Assembly: GCA_037013685.1 (NCBI GenBank)
Contig: CM072888.1
Location: 9,095,034-9,159,033, forward strand
Source of the DNA: Acridotheres tristis
Lineage: Eukaryota; Chordata; Aves; Passeriformes; Sturnidae
Reading direction: 5' to 3'
DNA: 64,000 bases
Every line of letters begins with the position of its first letter. Positions within the stretch are counted from its first letter, which is position 1. The notes under the pieces were generated by a model. The model was given only the letters and a program-made list of their open reading frames with translations. It searched no databases and had not been told where the DNA came from. Shown piece after piece: positions 39,301 through 52,498 of this stretch. Both the position numbers and the translations under genes were made by a program.

Positions 39301-39797
39301 AAAAATCTCCATCTATCGTCTTAAGTATTTCATGAATACTTCCAATGACACTGTTCATCTTTTCTTCATGTCCACAATTACTAAAAGAGCAAAACTGTAA
39401 GAGATGAGATGCACAAGCAGATGCTCTTGCTTGTCTAAACTCAGCTGAACTGGAAGTTCCCCCAGATCTCATAATATGGTTAAACACTTTTGCACTGTGA
39501 TTTTGTCTTTTCACAGATCTGAATCAGCTTAAATTATCTCATGACAGGAGATGAAAATTACATTCTCAAGACCATTCAGGCCAATTTGGGACTATGCCCA
39601 TTTGGGACTCTTTGCTCACCACAAATTTTAATCATACAGAATCTTGTTAACATCTATCCCAGTTAATTATCTACTCTTTCTGACAGCAGGAAGAGTAGAT
39701 GGTAAAATTATTCTGGAGTTCAGCATGTTCAAAGCAACCTAAAGAGCACAACTTAGGGCAACTCTTAAAGGGCAGAGGGGTCAGGAACAAAGGTTAA
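36313..39797. other. AT-rich non-coding stretch, no gene seen
   Basis: Unique AT-rich DNA. The part at 36345-36600 is somewhat richer in GC, with a 97-codon plus-strand open frame that I do not recognise. A TA-rich tract lies at 37707-37790. No supported gene was found. Confidence 0.6.
37707..37790. repeat. TA/CATA-rich tract with imperfect palindrome
   Basis: TATATATA followed by CATATATA and GTATACATATA units. Around 37755-37760 the arms TATACATATATACATATG and ATATATGTATACATATATA are imperfect inverted copies about a GGC centre, so an AT-rich hairpin or cruciform of about 15 bp is possible. Confidence 0.75.
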
Positions 39798-39893
39798 TGT
39801 ATTGGGTTTGCAGTGGGGCAACAGGGGGTGTAGAGGGAGTAAGAGATTGGCTTTGGTGGGTGCCCCAAATCCAGCCAGGGTCAACCCACCACA
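39798..39893 (+). mobile_element. 96-bp internally deleted solo LTR, second family
   Basis: It starts TGTATTGGGTTTGCAGTGG, then has G-rich CAACAGGGGGTGTAGAGGG, and ends GGCTTTGGTGGG, TGCCCC, CCAGCCAGGGTCAACCCACC, ACA. These match the two ends of an avian LTR I recall as TGTATTGGGTTTGCGTGGCAAGG ... GGCTTTGGTGGGC ... CCAGCCAGGGTCAACCCACC, ACA. The full family is about 1 kb, so nearly all of the middle is gone. No target duplication is visible (left GGTTAA, right GCCAGA), and orientation relative to transcription is uncertain. Together with 25313-25444 it is one of two miniature LTR derivatives here. Confidence 0.68.
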
Positions 39894-40940
39894 GCCAGAA
39901 AAAATGTGTAGAGAGAGAGTGCAAGTGGCTTTCAGGTCACTTCGTGTTTTTACAGAATAGCTGAGAGCTACATGTCCTCTCAGTTTCGCTGAAAAAAGTC
40001 CATTTTTCATGGAATTGAAGTAGGCATAATCAGAAGGCGGAGAGACAGAAGATGTCACCTTTCAGATTATTTTCTTCCAGATAGCCAAGACCTTTTCTAA
40101 ATGGAGAAGTTCATGGAATGTAGGGTAAAGTTCTGATATTGAATTGCACTAAGTATCCCCCACAGCCTTCCTCCCTAAATGCTCTTAACTTTGGGGTAGA
40201 ATCAGAGTATTTCATGGTGCATGCCCAGTGTGGCTTGGAGATGTGGCTAAAGCCCTTCTCCAGAAGAAAGGGAGAAGGACATTTGACCTTTGGGGTGACA
40301 GAACACTCTTGTGCCACAAACCCCTTTGCAGCAGCCCTCCCTCCTGGCACAGCTCATCTGGTAGCATGATGCCAAAAGGTTTTAAATTATCTAAGAATAT
40401 TAAAATTATTTATTTACTTACATTTTTTAAATTATCGAATGAATTTTATATTATTTAGTTATTTATTAAAAAAAAAAAACAAAACAACCTTACTTGTATC
40501 AGTCACGCACAAAATCCAGAAATAGTATTCATGTGAAAGAACTGCACACCAAAAAAAGTTAGTAAAGAATGTTTATTTCAGGCATATTTACTCACTAGAA
40601 CAAACTAGATCTGCAAAGTTGTGACAAGTAACTATAAATAAAAGATATAAATTGACAAGCTCTCAGAATATGAATAAAATAATATCTTACCCACAATGAA
40701 CAAACTTATTCACGAAAAGTTAACTCATAAAATAGGCAACTAATATGTAAACATACAGCACAGAGAGAAATACACACTTTCACAAGCTGAATGCACTTAT
40801 CAAGAAATGTCTATGAGTTTGGAAGAGACAGGAAAGAAAGATTAGGACAGTTATTGAGTGTTCAGGGCACTACCTGTCAGATAAAAAACTTACTCTGGGG
40901 ACATTTCTAAGTTAATGAAGTGAGCTTTTGTAGTTCTTTT

Positions 40941-40972
40941 AAATAAAAAAAAAAAAAATAAAAAAATAAAAA
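40941..40972. repeat. A-rich tract
   Basis: A runs interrupted by single T residues (AAATAAAA type units). No element body was recognised beside it. Confidence 0.8.
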
Positions 40973-43900
40973 TCTAGTTTCTTCCCAAAACCCATCTGCA
41001 ATATAATTAAATTCTGCGGTCATCACACACAGATTCTGTAAAATCAAAGTACAGATGGTGGTTTATTACAAAATAACATAGGAGGCTTAGAATAGATGAT
41101 ACATTTGGTCATTTTTGCACATAAACTCCCTGATTAAGTATGAAAAATGTGAACATTTGTTTGTCTTGGAAAAACTGCTATTACTTGTCAAGCATGACCA
41201 ATTAGGTATTACTAAACTGTTATCCATATAATTAAGAAAAACAGCCATCTGTAAAGTCAGAAGTTTGCATCTCTGGTTTTTGTGTGTTTGGTTTGTTTCC
41301 CCACTATCACCACCCCCCAGCTTATAAATGCAATTTTTCTAGTCAGTTTTGCTTATAGAATAGTAACAGAAAAAACACAGAGATTGCTGATTGCAACAGG
41401 TCTTTAAAAACGTCCTTAATTCTTCCTTTCTTGCCTCTTTTTTTTTTGTTTTCTCTCCTTTTAATGACAGATGTAAAATAAGGAAATAAGGACAGAAAAT
41501 GAGGCAGATTCTAAGAAATATTAATATTTTCCATCTTCTGCTACATTTAATGGATGTCTATGATGTAGATAACAAGAAAAAAAAGAAAGCTTTAAATTTT
41601 TCTCACTGCTATCTAATTTTTTATGATTTTAAATTTAGAAAGAAAAAAATGACATTTACTTCTTGATTCTGTATGGCTGAAGCAAGATTTTGCCATAGAA
41701 GTATAGCAAGCAAGACTAATTGCAGCTTAGGTTGATATGACAGTGTTTGTAGAAAGCATGTAGGATCAATCAAGACATTTAGACTTTTTTAATTTGGCAT
41801 TATCAAGGAATGGGCTGAGGATGCTCTCCTGATGTGCAGTTCTACCAGCTCACAGTTTCTCTCTGAACCAGTTATTTTTTTTTGTGTTAGATAGCTTTGA
41901 TGCCTTGTTTACTTATGCTCAGTGAAGAGCTGGGAGATGTAGAGAAGGCCTTCTGATGAAAACAAATACCAGAGACTATGCCTTGCATGCAAAAATAAAT
42001 ATATATTCAAGATAGAATTCCTGAGTTTTGAATGTTTCCTGCTGAAATCCATGCCTTGTTTTCAATTCCTTTATTCATTTGTCACACAAGACTGCTGCAT
42101 ACATTGGTGTGCCCAATGTGAGATGCATTTTGATTTTGCCATCAGTATTGTGCAGTTTACAGGGAAGAATACAAGCATCAGGTTTGCATGGCATGCCTAA
42201 AATATCTCCTTTAGAGAAAAAAAAATTACAGTCACTGTACAGCATCAGAACATGGCAATTTTGTCATGCACTGTCAAAAACAATTTACGTAGCTCTATTC
42301 TCTCCAGGATTCTTATAAATAGTGTAAGAAAGAGTCTCAAATTCCTGTGCTTCATTAGCACAGCAAGTTCCTACAGTGCTATAGAATTTTGGAGAGAGAT
42401 GTCTTTAAATATCCCTCCCTTCTTGCTCAATAAATTGAGATACAGAGGTTAGCATTTACTATGTATTAAAAGCAGTTCATTAAGCAATCCAGAGTAACAG
42501 CTTGGAGTTTAGTTGGTAGCTATTAGCAATATTGTCTGTGAAACAGCTGCTTGATTTAATTGGCAAACTCAAGTTCCTTTCATTTACTGGCAAAATTGGA
42601 ACCTCTCTGCTTTCCAACAAGCTAAAGACTGTACCCATTCTAAAACAGACACTAATTTAACCTGCCTCATAATTAATGCAGAAAAATCCCACCTTACAGC
42701 CAGCTCAACCTCTTTGCATTAAAAATTATCAGCTGACAATCTTGGCTAACAGAAATAATTTTGAAAGTGATATTTTTTTCCTCGTGCCTCAAATTTCTGC
42801 TGTAATAACCCACAAAATGTAGAGTCCATTGTTAAAGATGGTAGGCTAGATAGGGTTAATCAGTCATGAATTATTAGGTAACAGGGATGTGCATGGTAAC
42901 TGATGCAATTCTTCTGAATGGTGAGACACACAGCCCAAATTTCTTTGAGTTTGAGTTTACTAATGGTCTTTCTTCCATCCTGCCCTTAGTTGTTCTTATA
43001 ACTCATTGCTTTCCTCACTTGTAAAGTATTTTCTTTCTGTCCTTGCAGACAATGCTGTCATCATGGCCACTGTGTAAAATTTAATCTCTGAAGGAAATAA
43101 ATTTTGTATAAAACTTGAGCTAAAATACATAAACTTCTAAGACTTTAGATAAAAAAATACTTATCTACCATATTGTTAGGAATATTAGCTCAGTATTGTC
43201 ATTAATAAATAATGTTGTAGAAAATTGTAAGGAAACATTCCTTTAAAAGATGGAAGATAGAAACACTTTTAACAACATAATTAGATTTCCATTCTTTTAA
43301 CTCTAAAAGTAAGTACATATTTTTCTATCTCTCCTGTGACCTTGAGAAGCAAATACAAATTAGTATGTACACACAGCAGGAGCTGCTTGGAGTAAGAACA
43401 CAAGAATAGAGCAAGGTTTTAGTGATACTTTCCCATGTGGAACTATGCAGACCACAGTGGTGAGGAGCTTAGGGACTTCCTCAGATGGGGGTCCCATTCA
43501 TTCATCTTTAGTCTTAAAACAGATATAAAAACACCAAACATCGTCTTTCATCCATTTTGTTCACAACGGAACAGCAGAAATGAAAATTCTTCAGCCAATT
43601 AACATAGAGTTAATATGCAGCATACAAAAAGGAAATGCAGATGATACTTTTGTTCTTACAACACCTTGGGGTGTGGCATCACCACTACAACCTACAGAGA
43701 TAAAAATTTTGTGCTGTCTTTGTTCTCCTGTGCAAGGAGGCAAGTGTTCTGGATCTTCACTATGGCAAGAAACAGTACAGAATAATTCTCACTATTATGA
43801 AAATTTCCTCACATACATGTCTCGAAATCCAAACTTTAACTCCAAGTCTAGCCCCTCGGGTTCATTGCATTTTAAATATCCTTCTTGAATTACATTCACT

Positions 43901-46900
43901 TTCATGTACTTAGTATCCCAAAATTTTGACCATTTCTGGGCTCAGTGTTTTTCACCTGCTCTCATGGATAGCAGCCTCCAGCTGGGAGGTTGTCAGAACA
44001 TGCCTGGCATGATGGGAAGAGAATGGAAATTTCATTTTAAATGTGAAAACGGAATGCAATATTTTCTTTTGAACAGAACTTATAGTGTAATTGTAGAAGC
44101 AAATTTCATCTGTGGCTTCTGTTAACTTCCTTATAGTTTCCAGTCTTCCATGTGACAGGAGAGACAGCTAAATCTCCCTGCAGAGCTGACTACAATCAGA
44201 ATATGTCAAAAAGACAACCAGGGACCATTTAAACATTGCATTTTCTTTTAAACAGCATTACAGTCAAATGTAAAAAGAGGCATCTGTCTTTCACTCCTTT
44301 CAAGATCTCAACAGGCCTCAGACTCACACTTTTCAAGAATAGCACTGTCCCCCCTGAGGGCTTTTACATACTTCAAAATCTACAAAGCAAGACATAGGTC
44401 AGGAAAACAAGAATTATTTTAACAAAAAAGTGTTGTCTTTCCTCCCTCCAACATTTTGGACTACTTCAGTGAAAGGCTAGATCTAAAAATATTTTGTTGA
44501 CATCATAATTATTGCAATTAGATTCAATTTTCTTTTAATGTTATCCTGTCAAGCTATGTCTCCTCCTTTAGGAATTTCAGGCTATTGCCTATTCATGCAG
44601 ACATGTATTATACTCCTGAGTAAGTTACAGACTATTTTCAGAGACAATTCTGATATTGATTACAAACATTGATTCAATAGATTCTAAATCAAGTGTAACA
44701 ATTTGTTTAAAATAGGACTTAAAATAAAACCAGGTCCCAATGTGACTGTGCTCATGGACTACACAGCTCTTGCACCTTGCAATGAGCACATTCAGTTCTA
44801 GCTGAAAGCCTGCAGGGATCCATGAAAAATTACCAGGGCTTTCATTTACACCATAATTTTACTGGACAGCCAGGTCAGACAATGTGCTTCAAAGTCAGAA
44901 TTAAAAAGTGGGAAAATAATTCAAATGCACATAGAAGGGCATAAAATATAAACCTTTTCTTTTATAATACATGTAGGTTTACCAAGTGTTACGAAGCATA
45001 CAAGAATTTTAGATTTTTTTTGAAAAGGATAAAAAATATTCCACCTTATGCCCAGATCTCTCTGATATGTCCTGTACTGATGCTCCCAACAGTTCCACAA
45101 CAGTGCAGGTAGGTGTGGTTTTCTTGGATTATAAACTCCTCTGAAATCTCAGCCATCCAACCACAATCTCCAACAATATTTATAACAGATTTAATACTGA
45201 GAGATGCTCATAAAATTCCATTTCACTATGATACTTTTGTAAACAAAGCAGGAATAATCTTCCTGCCTTTGTCTATATATCAATATGTCACATTTATCAG
45301 ATATTATGATAAATTTATCACATATATTTATCACATATCTATATTAATATAATGTCACCATTAATTTTGAGTCTGGTCTTACCCCTGTCAGAGCCTTTTG
45401 AAGTCAGAGTCGGACTGCACACCTGGCATGCATTGTCATGGTCAGATTAAAATATTAGAGGGCAGAGGAAAGTCATATTAAAATTAATAGCCTTACAATT
45501 AATACTAATAAAATGAATAGTCTTACGTGTTAGGGAGCAGAACAGGAATTCAGGACTTGAGAAGACTCACAGAGCTTAGACTACCCAGAGTTGGAACAAA
45601 AGGAAGAAATGACTGAATATACAGAAAATCTGCAATATATACCACAGTTATTACAGAATGCAATTTCCTATCAGCAAATAATATACAGAAGCCCTTAGGA
45701 AAATACCTGCCATATCTTCCTTTTGTGATTGATTTTCATGAAAGGTGACAATTTGCAAATTCTACTGTTTATAATTCTAGTTAGCTGAATGGGAATGGTC
45801 TGAGCTGTTGACTTTATCACTCTAAATGTCACTGCATGGGCGTCTGTGCTGTCCTCCCCAACAGCCAGTCTGAGCTGCTTTCAATTTACTTTTAAACAAA
45901 CATAGAAAGTTGCATTTAAAAATTATCTTAAAATATCATGAATCTGCAAAGTCAAGGACTCAAAAATGAAGAAATGCAAGAATTAACACTGGCTTTGCAT
46001 TTTTAATTCCCTATACTCCTCCTGTCTGTATGCATTTTGACACACTTTTTAATTACTTAATTGCATTTTGTGTAGGATGGACAGTGCCCAAGGGATAAAT
46101 TAGGGTTAGATAGTGAATGAAGCTGTCGTCTGTGGGACTTCTGCCTTTGCTGATACAAAATTGTGAGGTATAAACTGAATATACATTCACTCATTTCCCA
46201 GGAGCACAGGTTTTATAAGTTATTTAGTATTCAGATAGGCATGTTGTTTGAAACTCTTCTGATATGGACAACATAGCAGTGAGTTAAAATCACTAAAAAT
46301 CTCTCATCTTCTTAATAAGAAAGAATAAAATGTGGGGAGATGTTAAGCAACGAAAAAACTCCAATCACACAACTATTATAATATTTCTTTCCATGCAGAT
46401 TATAATGGGTCCTTTCCTGTAAGAAAATAAAAGCACACTAGCAATATTTTTTGGCACTATTTCTAGCACGTTAGCACTATTTTTTTTCAGTATGTTCAAT
46501 TTCAGTAGAAATGAAAAGCAGAAGTTGGGTTTTTTTGAGGGGTGGGTTTGGAGTAAAATAAGGTATTTTAAAAGCATATTTTGACTTCAGAAAACAAGTC
46601 TATGCCTTCATAGAGGAGAACTAAAATGACTTGGAGGGTAAATTCCATGGATTGTAACATGTATTCTAAATCAGAATCAAGCTTTTCAGAGGTTCATAAG
46701 AGATTTTTACCTCTGAATTTAAATGGATGCTATGGGAGTACCTAAAGAAGTTCAGTGTATATGACTTTGAACTTCATTTTGCAAAACTGGGAGAAAATAA
46801 TCTGGTGGCAAATAGGATTGCAATAGCTTCCCCTTTCAAAAGTCACCAGTGTATCAGGAAGACAGAGACAGAACTTCCAATATGTGGGTAGAACACAACA

Positions 46901-48643
46901 GAGAAAGAACTACTATTAATTCCCCAGCCTGCCAACAGAAACAATAATTAAAGCTGAAAATAATTTGTGCCATCTTGTCTTTATTATTATTATGAAGCAA
47001 TTTCAGGATCTCCCAGGGTTCTCTGCTGCTCTTACTCTACCACAAATGGCTCTGAGGGAGATCTGACAGGAGCCACCTCAAACTCCTTTACTCCTTGACA
47101 AGATGCACAGTGTGGGATGGCAGAGCTGAAAGAAGCAAGGTGGATTTCATGGGTAGCATCAAAATCAAATCCAAACAACTCCTCCAAACCCAGTTATGGC
47201 AAGACTAGATGCCTTTCTTCTTTCCAACTTGAAGTATAGCCCACATAAAAATTGAGCTATGTAAAAGTGAGGATGTTAGTTTGGCACCAACATGACATTC
47301 AGATAACTGAGATGTGTCTAGAATAGTGTAAGATGCTCTGAAATGTCTTATTTGTCCCATTAGGTACTTTCAGCAAATAGTGGGTTGCCTCTTGGATATG
47401 CTCTTTTTCTTCACAATTTTCTCACATTTCTCAATATAGCTCCTAATAATTTAAACCACTTTACTGTAAGAATAAAAGATTTGAATCATTAGCAAATTTT
47501 TATTTTTTAAAAAAGCGTTAGAGTCCTTGCTTCTTTAAAGGTTAAAATACTCTGAAATTCTGGAAAAATTAGTCATCTGAGTGTTGATCTTTTCATAAAA
47601 CCTGTGGTAGAAAGTTCTTAGGCAAATTATACACTCAGAGCAAAGCTCTTTAGGGTCAATCATCTGAAATAGGGCCAAGCCTGTAATATGCAAACTTCGG
47701 TGGCAGCATTATTACTGGGCAGAGGTTGTGAGAAGAATAAAAATTATTTTGATTTTCTAGCAAGTAGCAAAGGTTAATGGCATGTATTTTGTACAACATA
47801 TAAGGTACTGAACTCAGTTCAAACTGGCACTAAAAGGAAAAATATTTTTGATAAATGTTAACTACTTTGATCATATTTAGGAAAAATACAAAAATAATTA
47901 ATCTCCTTGATCAGTTATCAAGCAGTGGTTTTCTTTTCTGCTTAAATTACTTTTACAATGCTATTTTTTTAGTGCACTTATTATTGCACAGTATTTATTC
48001 TTCACTGATATCTCCTTCAAGTGTATCTTCTTGATTAGCAATTAAAGCTTTTATTATCTTCGTATATAGGTGTTGTTCTGGGTTTTCTCCCTCCCTACTC
48101 TCCAAGAAGTAGCTTTAATTTGAAGGAGAAATTATAAACTTCAGACAAAGACTGGGGAGTTGAATCTAATTGTAGCTTTGGAGGATTTGCTTAGTGGACT
48201 CTAACTGGTACAGTTTTGTTCCTTCAAAACAATTACTGAAATTTCATGATGAAATAGAAGAATGCAGTTATTATGTCAAAGACATTGGCACTTTCTGTGC
48301 CAGACAGATATGGAAAATAGGATGAAGACATAGGTAGTGATAGGACAAAAACCCACATCTGTACTGACCTGTAATGCTGGGATGCTGAAATTACTGTTCA
48401 GAAAGCAGCTAAACTTTGAAAGGCCTTGTTAAAGCTTAATCTGAGTATTTGCAGCATATCTGCATAATGATGCCAGTGGGATTTATCTATTCTGAAATAC
48501 AAACTCTAGGTTGTTTTTTTTTTTCTTTTTTACAACGGGGATATGACAGATACCAGTATTTGTTATAGCGTTAACTATGATGCAATTATTATTACTGTAA
48601 AGAAAACTGGGAAGGGGTGGAAGTGGAAGAAGCCTAGTTTTTT

Positions 48644-48673
48644 GGGGGGGGGGGTTTGGGTTTTTTTGGTTTG

Positions 48674-48697
<24 letters not shown>
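48644..48697 (+). repeat. G11 run followed by T/G-rich and T24 tract
   Basis: Eleven G, TTTGGG, seven-to-ten T interrupted by GG, then 24 T. Read on the minus strand it is A24 ... C11. The plus-strand G run plus the following GGG could form a G-quadruplex. Such homopolymers are also prone to assembly or sequencing length error. Confidence 0.85.
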
Positions 48698-48704
<7 letters not shown>

Positions 48705-51104
48705 TGAGAAATTAAGGATTTCTACAGAATTTTATTTTCTTCGTTCGCAATGTGAGAGGAAAAATAATTTATTATAAAATAATTTTTTAAAATTAATTTT
48801 TTAAACTTAAATTTTATATTTTTGCATCTGCCAAACAGATGCAAAGTTTTTCAGAAAAAGAGGCAATCTTCAAACACACAAAAAATTTCAATTATTTTAA
48901 TTTCAGAACCAAGGACCTAACTAAAACAACTTACTTTTTCTTTTCTTAAGGAAACCAAATAAACCTAAGAGACACTGAGATGTAGCTTTCATTTTTGCAG
49001 CATCTGCATCTTTTCCTAGAAAATTATTCATATTTATATCTCTGCTTAAGTTCCAAGCAAAATCTTCTGAAGTTGCTAGCGCTTGAAGTTGAAATTTTGT
49101 TCCTTGAATTTACATTCCTAAGCATTTCAGTATCAGAATTTGTTCCCAGAACAAAGTAGGAAACCTGTAGAAAATTAATGACTAATTGAGGAAGAGATTC
49201 GTGTCTCCCCTGGAGAGTGTGGTACCTTATCACAGAGCACACGTACAGCACTCTGACATTGCTGTTCCCATTTTGGAATCAATAGATATCCACCTATACC
49301 ATCAAGGACAGATGCTGGGACCTCATCCCTTCTCACATTAGCCCTCATCAAGCTGCTTAAGTCTGCAAAGATGCCAATCAGTTTCTGAGAGGGAAATTCA
49401 CTGTGTGCCCATAAGAGCTTCCCACGCCAAGCCTGCCAATCAATACTGACATCACCCCGTGGGTTTCATTTATGCTGATACATGGATGAAGATCACTAAC
49501 TGAGTCTGAAAAGAAATAGGGTGGACCTGTTAAAATAGTGCCTTTTAAGAGCCCTTTCCCCTAGTAAATGACATCTTTAATAATCCACTGACAAATAGAT
49601 GATTTTATCGACTGAATGTTACCCAGCTCCTTAGGATCAGTGTGAATTTTATTAAAAGTCCTGTTTACTAAAGCCTAGATGCCATCTTCATACTTTAAAA
49701 GTTTTGAAAAGTCCTACTTCTTCTATTTAAAACAGAAGCAAATAAAAGCAAAAGCCTAAATTTTGCATTCCTTAAACCATAGTTAAATAATTAACTGAGA
49801 AATAACTGAGAAATTGAGTCATGGCAAATATGACCCCAGGTCTGAGCACACTTAAATAACTGAACAGGCTTATTTAGCAAAGACTTTATGAAGCAGCAAA
49901 ACAAATGACAAACCTAATTTGTCACTGAAGGTCTTGCTGGCCCTTGTGCAAAGTGGAAACAAAACATTCCCAAGCCCATATATCAGACACTTGCAGAAGG
50001 CTCTTGCTTGGTGGCCACATCATCGGTATAGAATGGGAAAACTGGGTTTCAGATATTTTTCTATGTTCCTTTTTTTTGCTGATTCAGAAACATTGCCATC
50101 CTGTTTGCTATACAATAGCTAGCTTTTAATGCCACAGGCTATGAATAGCAATTGAGATTGAGGGTTAAAAAATAAGAAATTGTGGGTTTATATTAGTTCT
50201 ATTTTTGAAGGCTGAAAAAGCAATAAAGCATAGAAAATATAAGCATACTCCCCAAAAAATATATATAAAGAGATCAGTTTTCAAACTCTTTTGCCATCTG
50301 TCACCTGACAATGATTAATTGTGTGCAGGCTGTGATTAGGAATAATCACTGTTTTAAAAACAACAGATAAAGAAAAAGCAATAACACAGCATTTCAATAG
50401 CATAGGTGTACCACTGGCTATGATTTTCAGCAGTCTTTCTCAGGAACACCGAGTTATACTAAGAGAGCACATATCACCTACAGGCTCTTTTTCCTAGGAA
50501 ATTTGTCTTTCTCCTTGTCTTCTAGAGACACACAATGTATTTTTACAATTGACTAAGGAACCAGCAGGCTTCTATTGTTTGTCATAGAGCTTGTCTGCTG
50601 AGAGAAAAAAGCTCAAGTGAATCTATTTTTCTTTTTTAACGATTCAAAAGAACGTGTTACAAGACCATCTGTTAGCTGCATTGGCTATCCAGTCAGCATC
50701 TATTTTCAAAACTACTTGTCTGGCAGAAGATATCACAAATACTCTCCTTGTTCATGTTGCATGTCAAAAGCAAAGAGGAAAGCAGCAGATAACTCTGGTG
50801 AAAAAACATAACTGAATATTAAAAAAAGTCAGCTCTAAATGTTGGTGATGGACTAGAAGTAGAGCATTCAAAAGACATCATCCACAACCATGCTAGCCTA
50901 AATGGGAGCTTTAAATAGTGATGGGCTCTACAGCAGGGTGTGCTACACCACGATGTGAGTTGTTCTTCTGGTGGCTGCTAAAGCCAGCTAAAGAGACTAC
51001 AGATCACATTCAGAGAGTAGAAAGTTATCTGAAAAAAATGAACAGTTCCACCTAAAACAATGTGTGTTATAGTAGCAATTTTCAATATAGTATCTAAAAC
51101 GGAG

Positions 51105-51117
51105 AAAAAAAAAAAAA
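51105..51117. repeat. poly-A run
   Basis: Thirteen consecutive A residues. A simple homopolymer. Confidence 0.8.
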
Positions 51118-52498
51118 GATGATTTTTCCTTTTTAGGAATGAGAACCTCAGTTATAGAAATCAATAGACCTTATTTGTTTTTACACTTTATTTGTAAGTT
51201 GTGGGACAAAAGGTTACCTAGCTGCTGTATTTTCATCAAATCATTTTGAAGAATAACTAAAAATAACTCCCTCACTCTAATAGTTAAAATTAAACCCAAA
51301 AATACAGTGTTAGATAATGCTTTTTACTGTATATATATATATGATGTTGTTAGAGTATAAAACAGGTAGATACATTCTATATCCTACATATTTCACTAAT
51401 GGTGTATCTTTTACACATTTATTTTCTAAAACACTAATATTATTGTTTGAACTACAGTTATATTCAGTTACAAATATAAAATTCTTTCTGTCTGCTTTAT
51501 TCTGGTTCGTGTATTTTTTTGACTCTAAGTAAAAAATTTTGCATTGCTTACCATAGCATCTTTCTAGAAATATTTCATATTTTTCATAAGTTCACTGCTT
51601 TGTACCCTTTAGACAAGCTGCACAAATATTCACTGACAGCTTCACATAAAATATTGATGTTTTCTGTTTCTTATCTAAACTGTTTTCTGAGAAGGATACA
51701 ATACAAAATTATTCTGTACAGTTGAACATTTTGCTAAAAACCACAAACCAAACGACCCCAAACAAATACATCCAGGAATTTCTGTGTCAAAATGAAATGC
51801 TGTGAGCTTGTCTATAGCTAAACATATTTTTAAAAGTATGTATATTCTGTCTCACTTCCACACTTTGAAGGATTAGCCCATTTTATTAATCAATTCATCA
51901 CTGTTTCTGCCCTATAGCCACAGAAGCTTCAAGTGCCAGAGCAGCACACTGACTTCTGGTGGGCAAAAACCAGAATTTAACTCTGTGAGTCAGAACACAC
52001 TTGAGCTGCACATTACAGGTTGTAGCCTCACGATATTACATTCAACAAGAGAATTGGAATAACTGTAGTAAGAGAGGAGGGGGAAAAAAAAGAAGAGAGA
52101 TCAAATAAGTTCATCAAAGTACAATTTTTGAGACGTGGATTGAATCCTGCAAATGCTTCCCATACTATCAGAGCAAATGACAGGCAACAATGGCCATTTC
52201 TAAATTGGGAAACCCCAATTACCAGACATATGCCTTTTCACTATTCCTTGGCAGATATATACTTATTATGGCTCCCAGGCCGTGGGGCCCATCAGATTAG
52301 AATAGCTCTGCTATGGACTGTTCAGCATGAGCTTTATTGTGTTCTTGAAATTTCTATGGATTCAGCTGTTCCCTCAAACAGAGAAATCCTTCAGGTCTGA
52401 TAGGCTCTGTTACCTTAGAGAGCTTTCCTAATCTTAATATGCTTTATTCAAGGAAATTTTGAAAAGGTGATGGGTTTATCAAAAAGCATCTATGCTGC

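Larger units (their letters stand above)
39894..52498. other. Long AT-rich non-coding stretch, no gene seen
   Basis: About 12.6 kb of mostly unique DNA. It holds an A-run at 40468-40479, an A-rich tract at 40941-40972, a G11/T24 tract at 48644-48697 and a 13-A run at 51105-51117. Segments at 42480-42900 and 52128-52400 have the balanced composition and homeodomain/E-box-like words typical of conserved non-coding elements. Open frames (the longest about 102 codons at 43580-43888) are unsupported. No repeat body was recognised. Confidence 0.6.

Noticed and set aside
43580..43888. 102-codon plus-strand open frame starting MKILQPINIEL
   Set aside because: No family resemblance, and no promoter or splice evidence. 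The surrounding sequence is ordinary AT-rich DNA.
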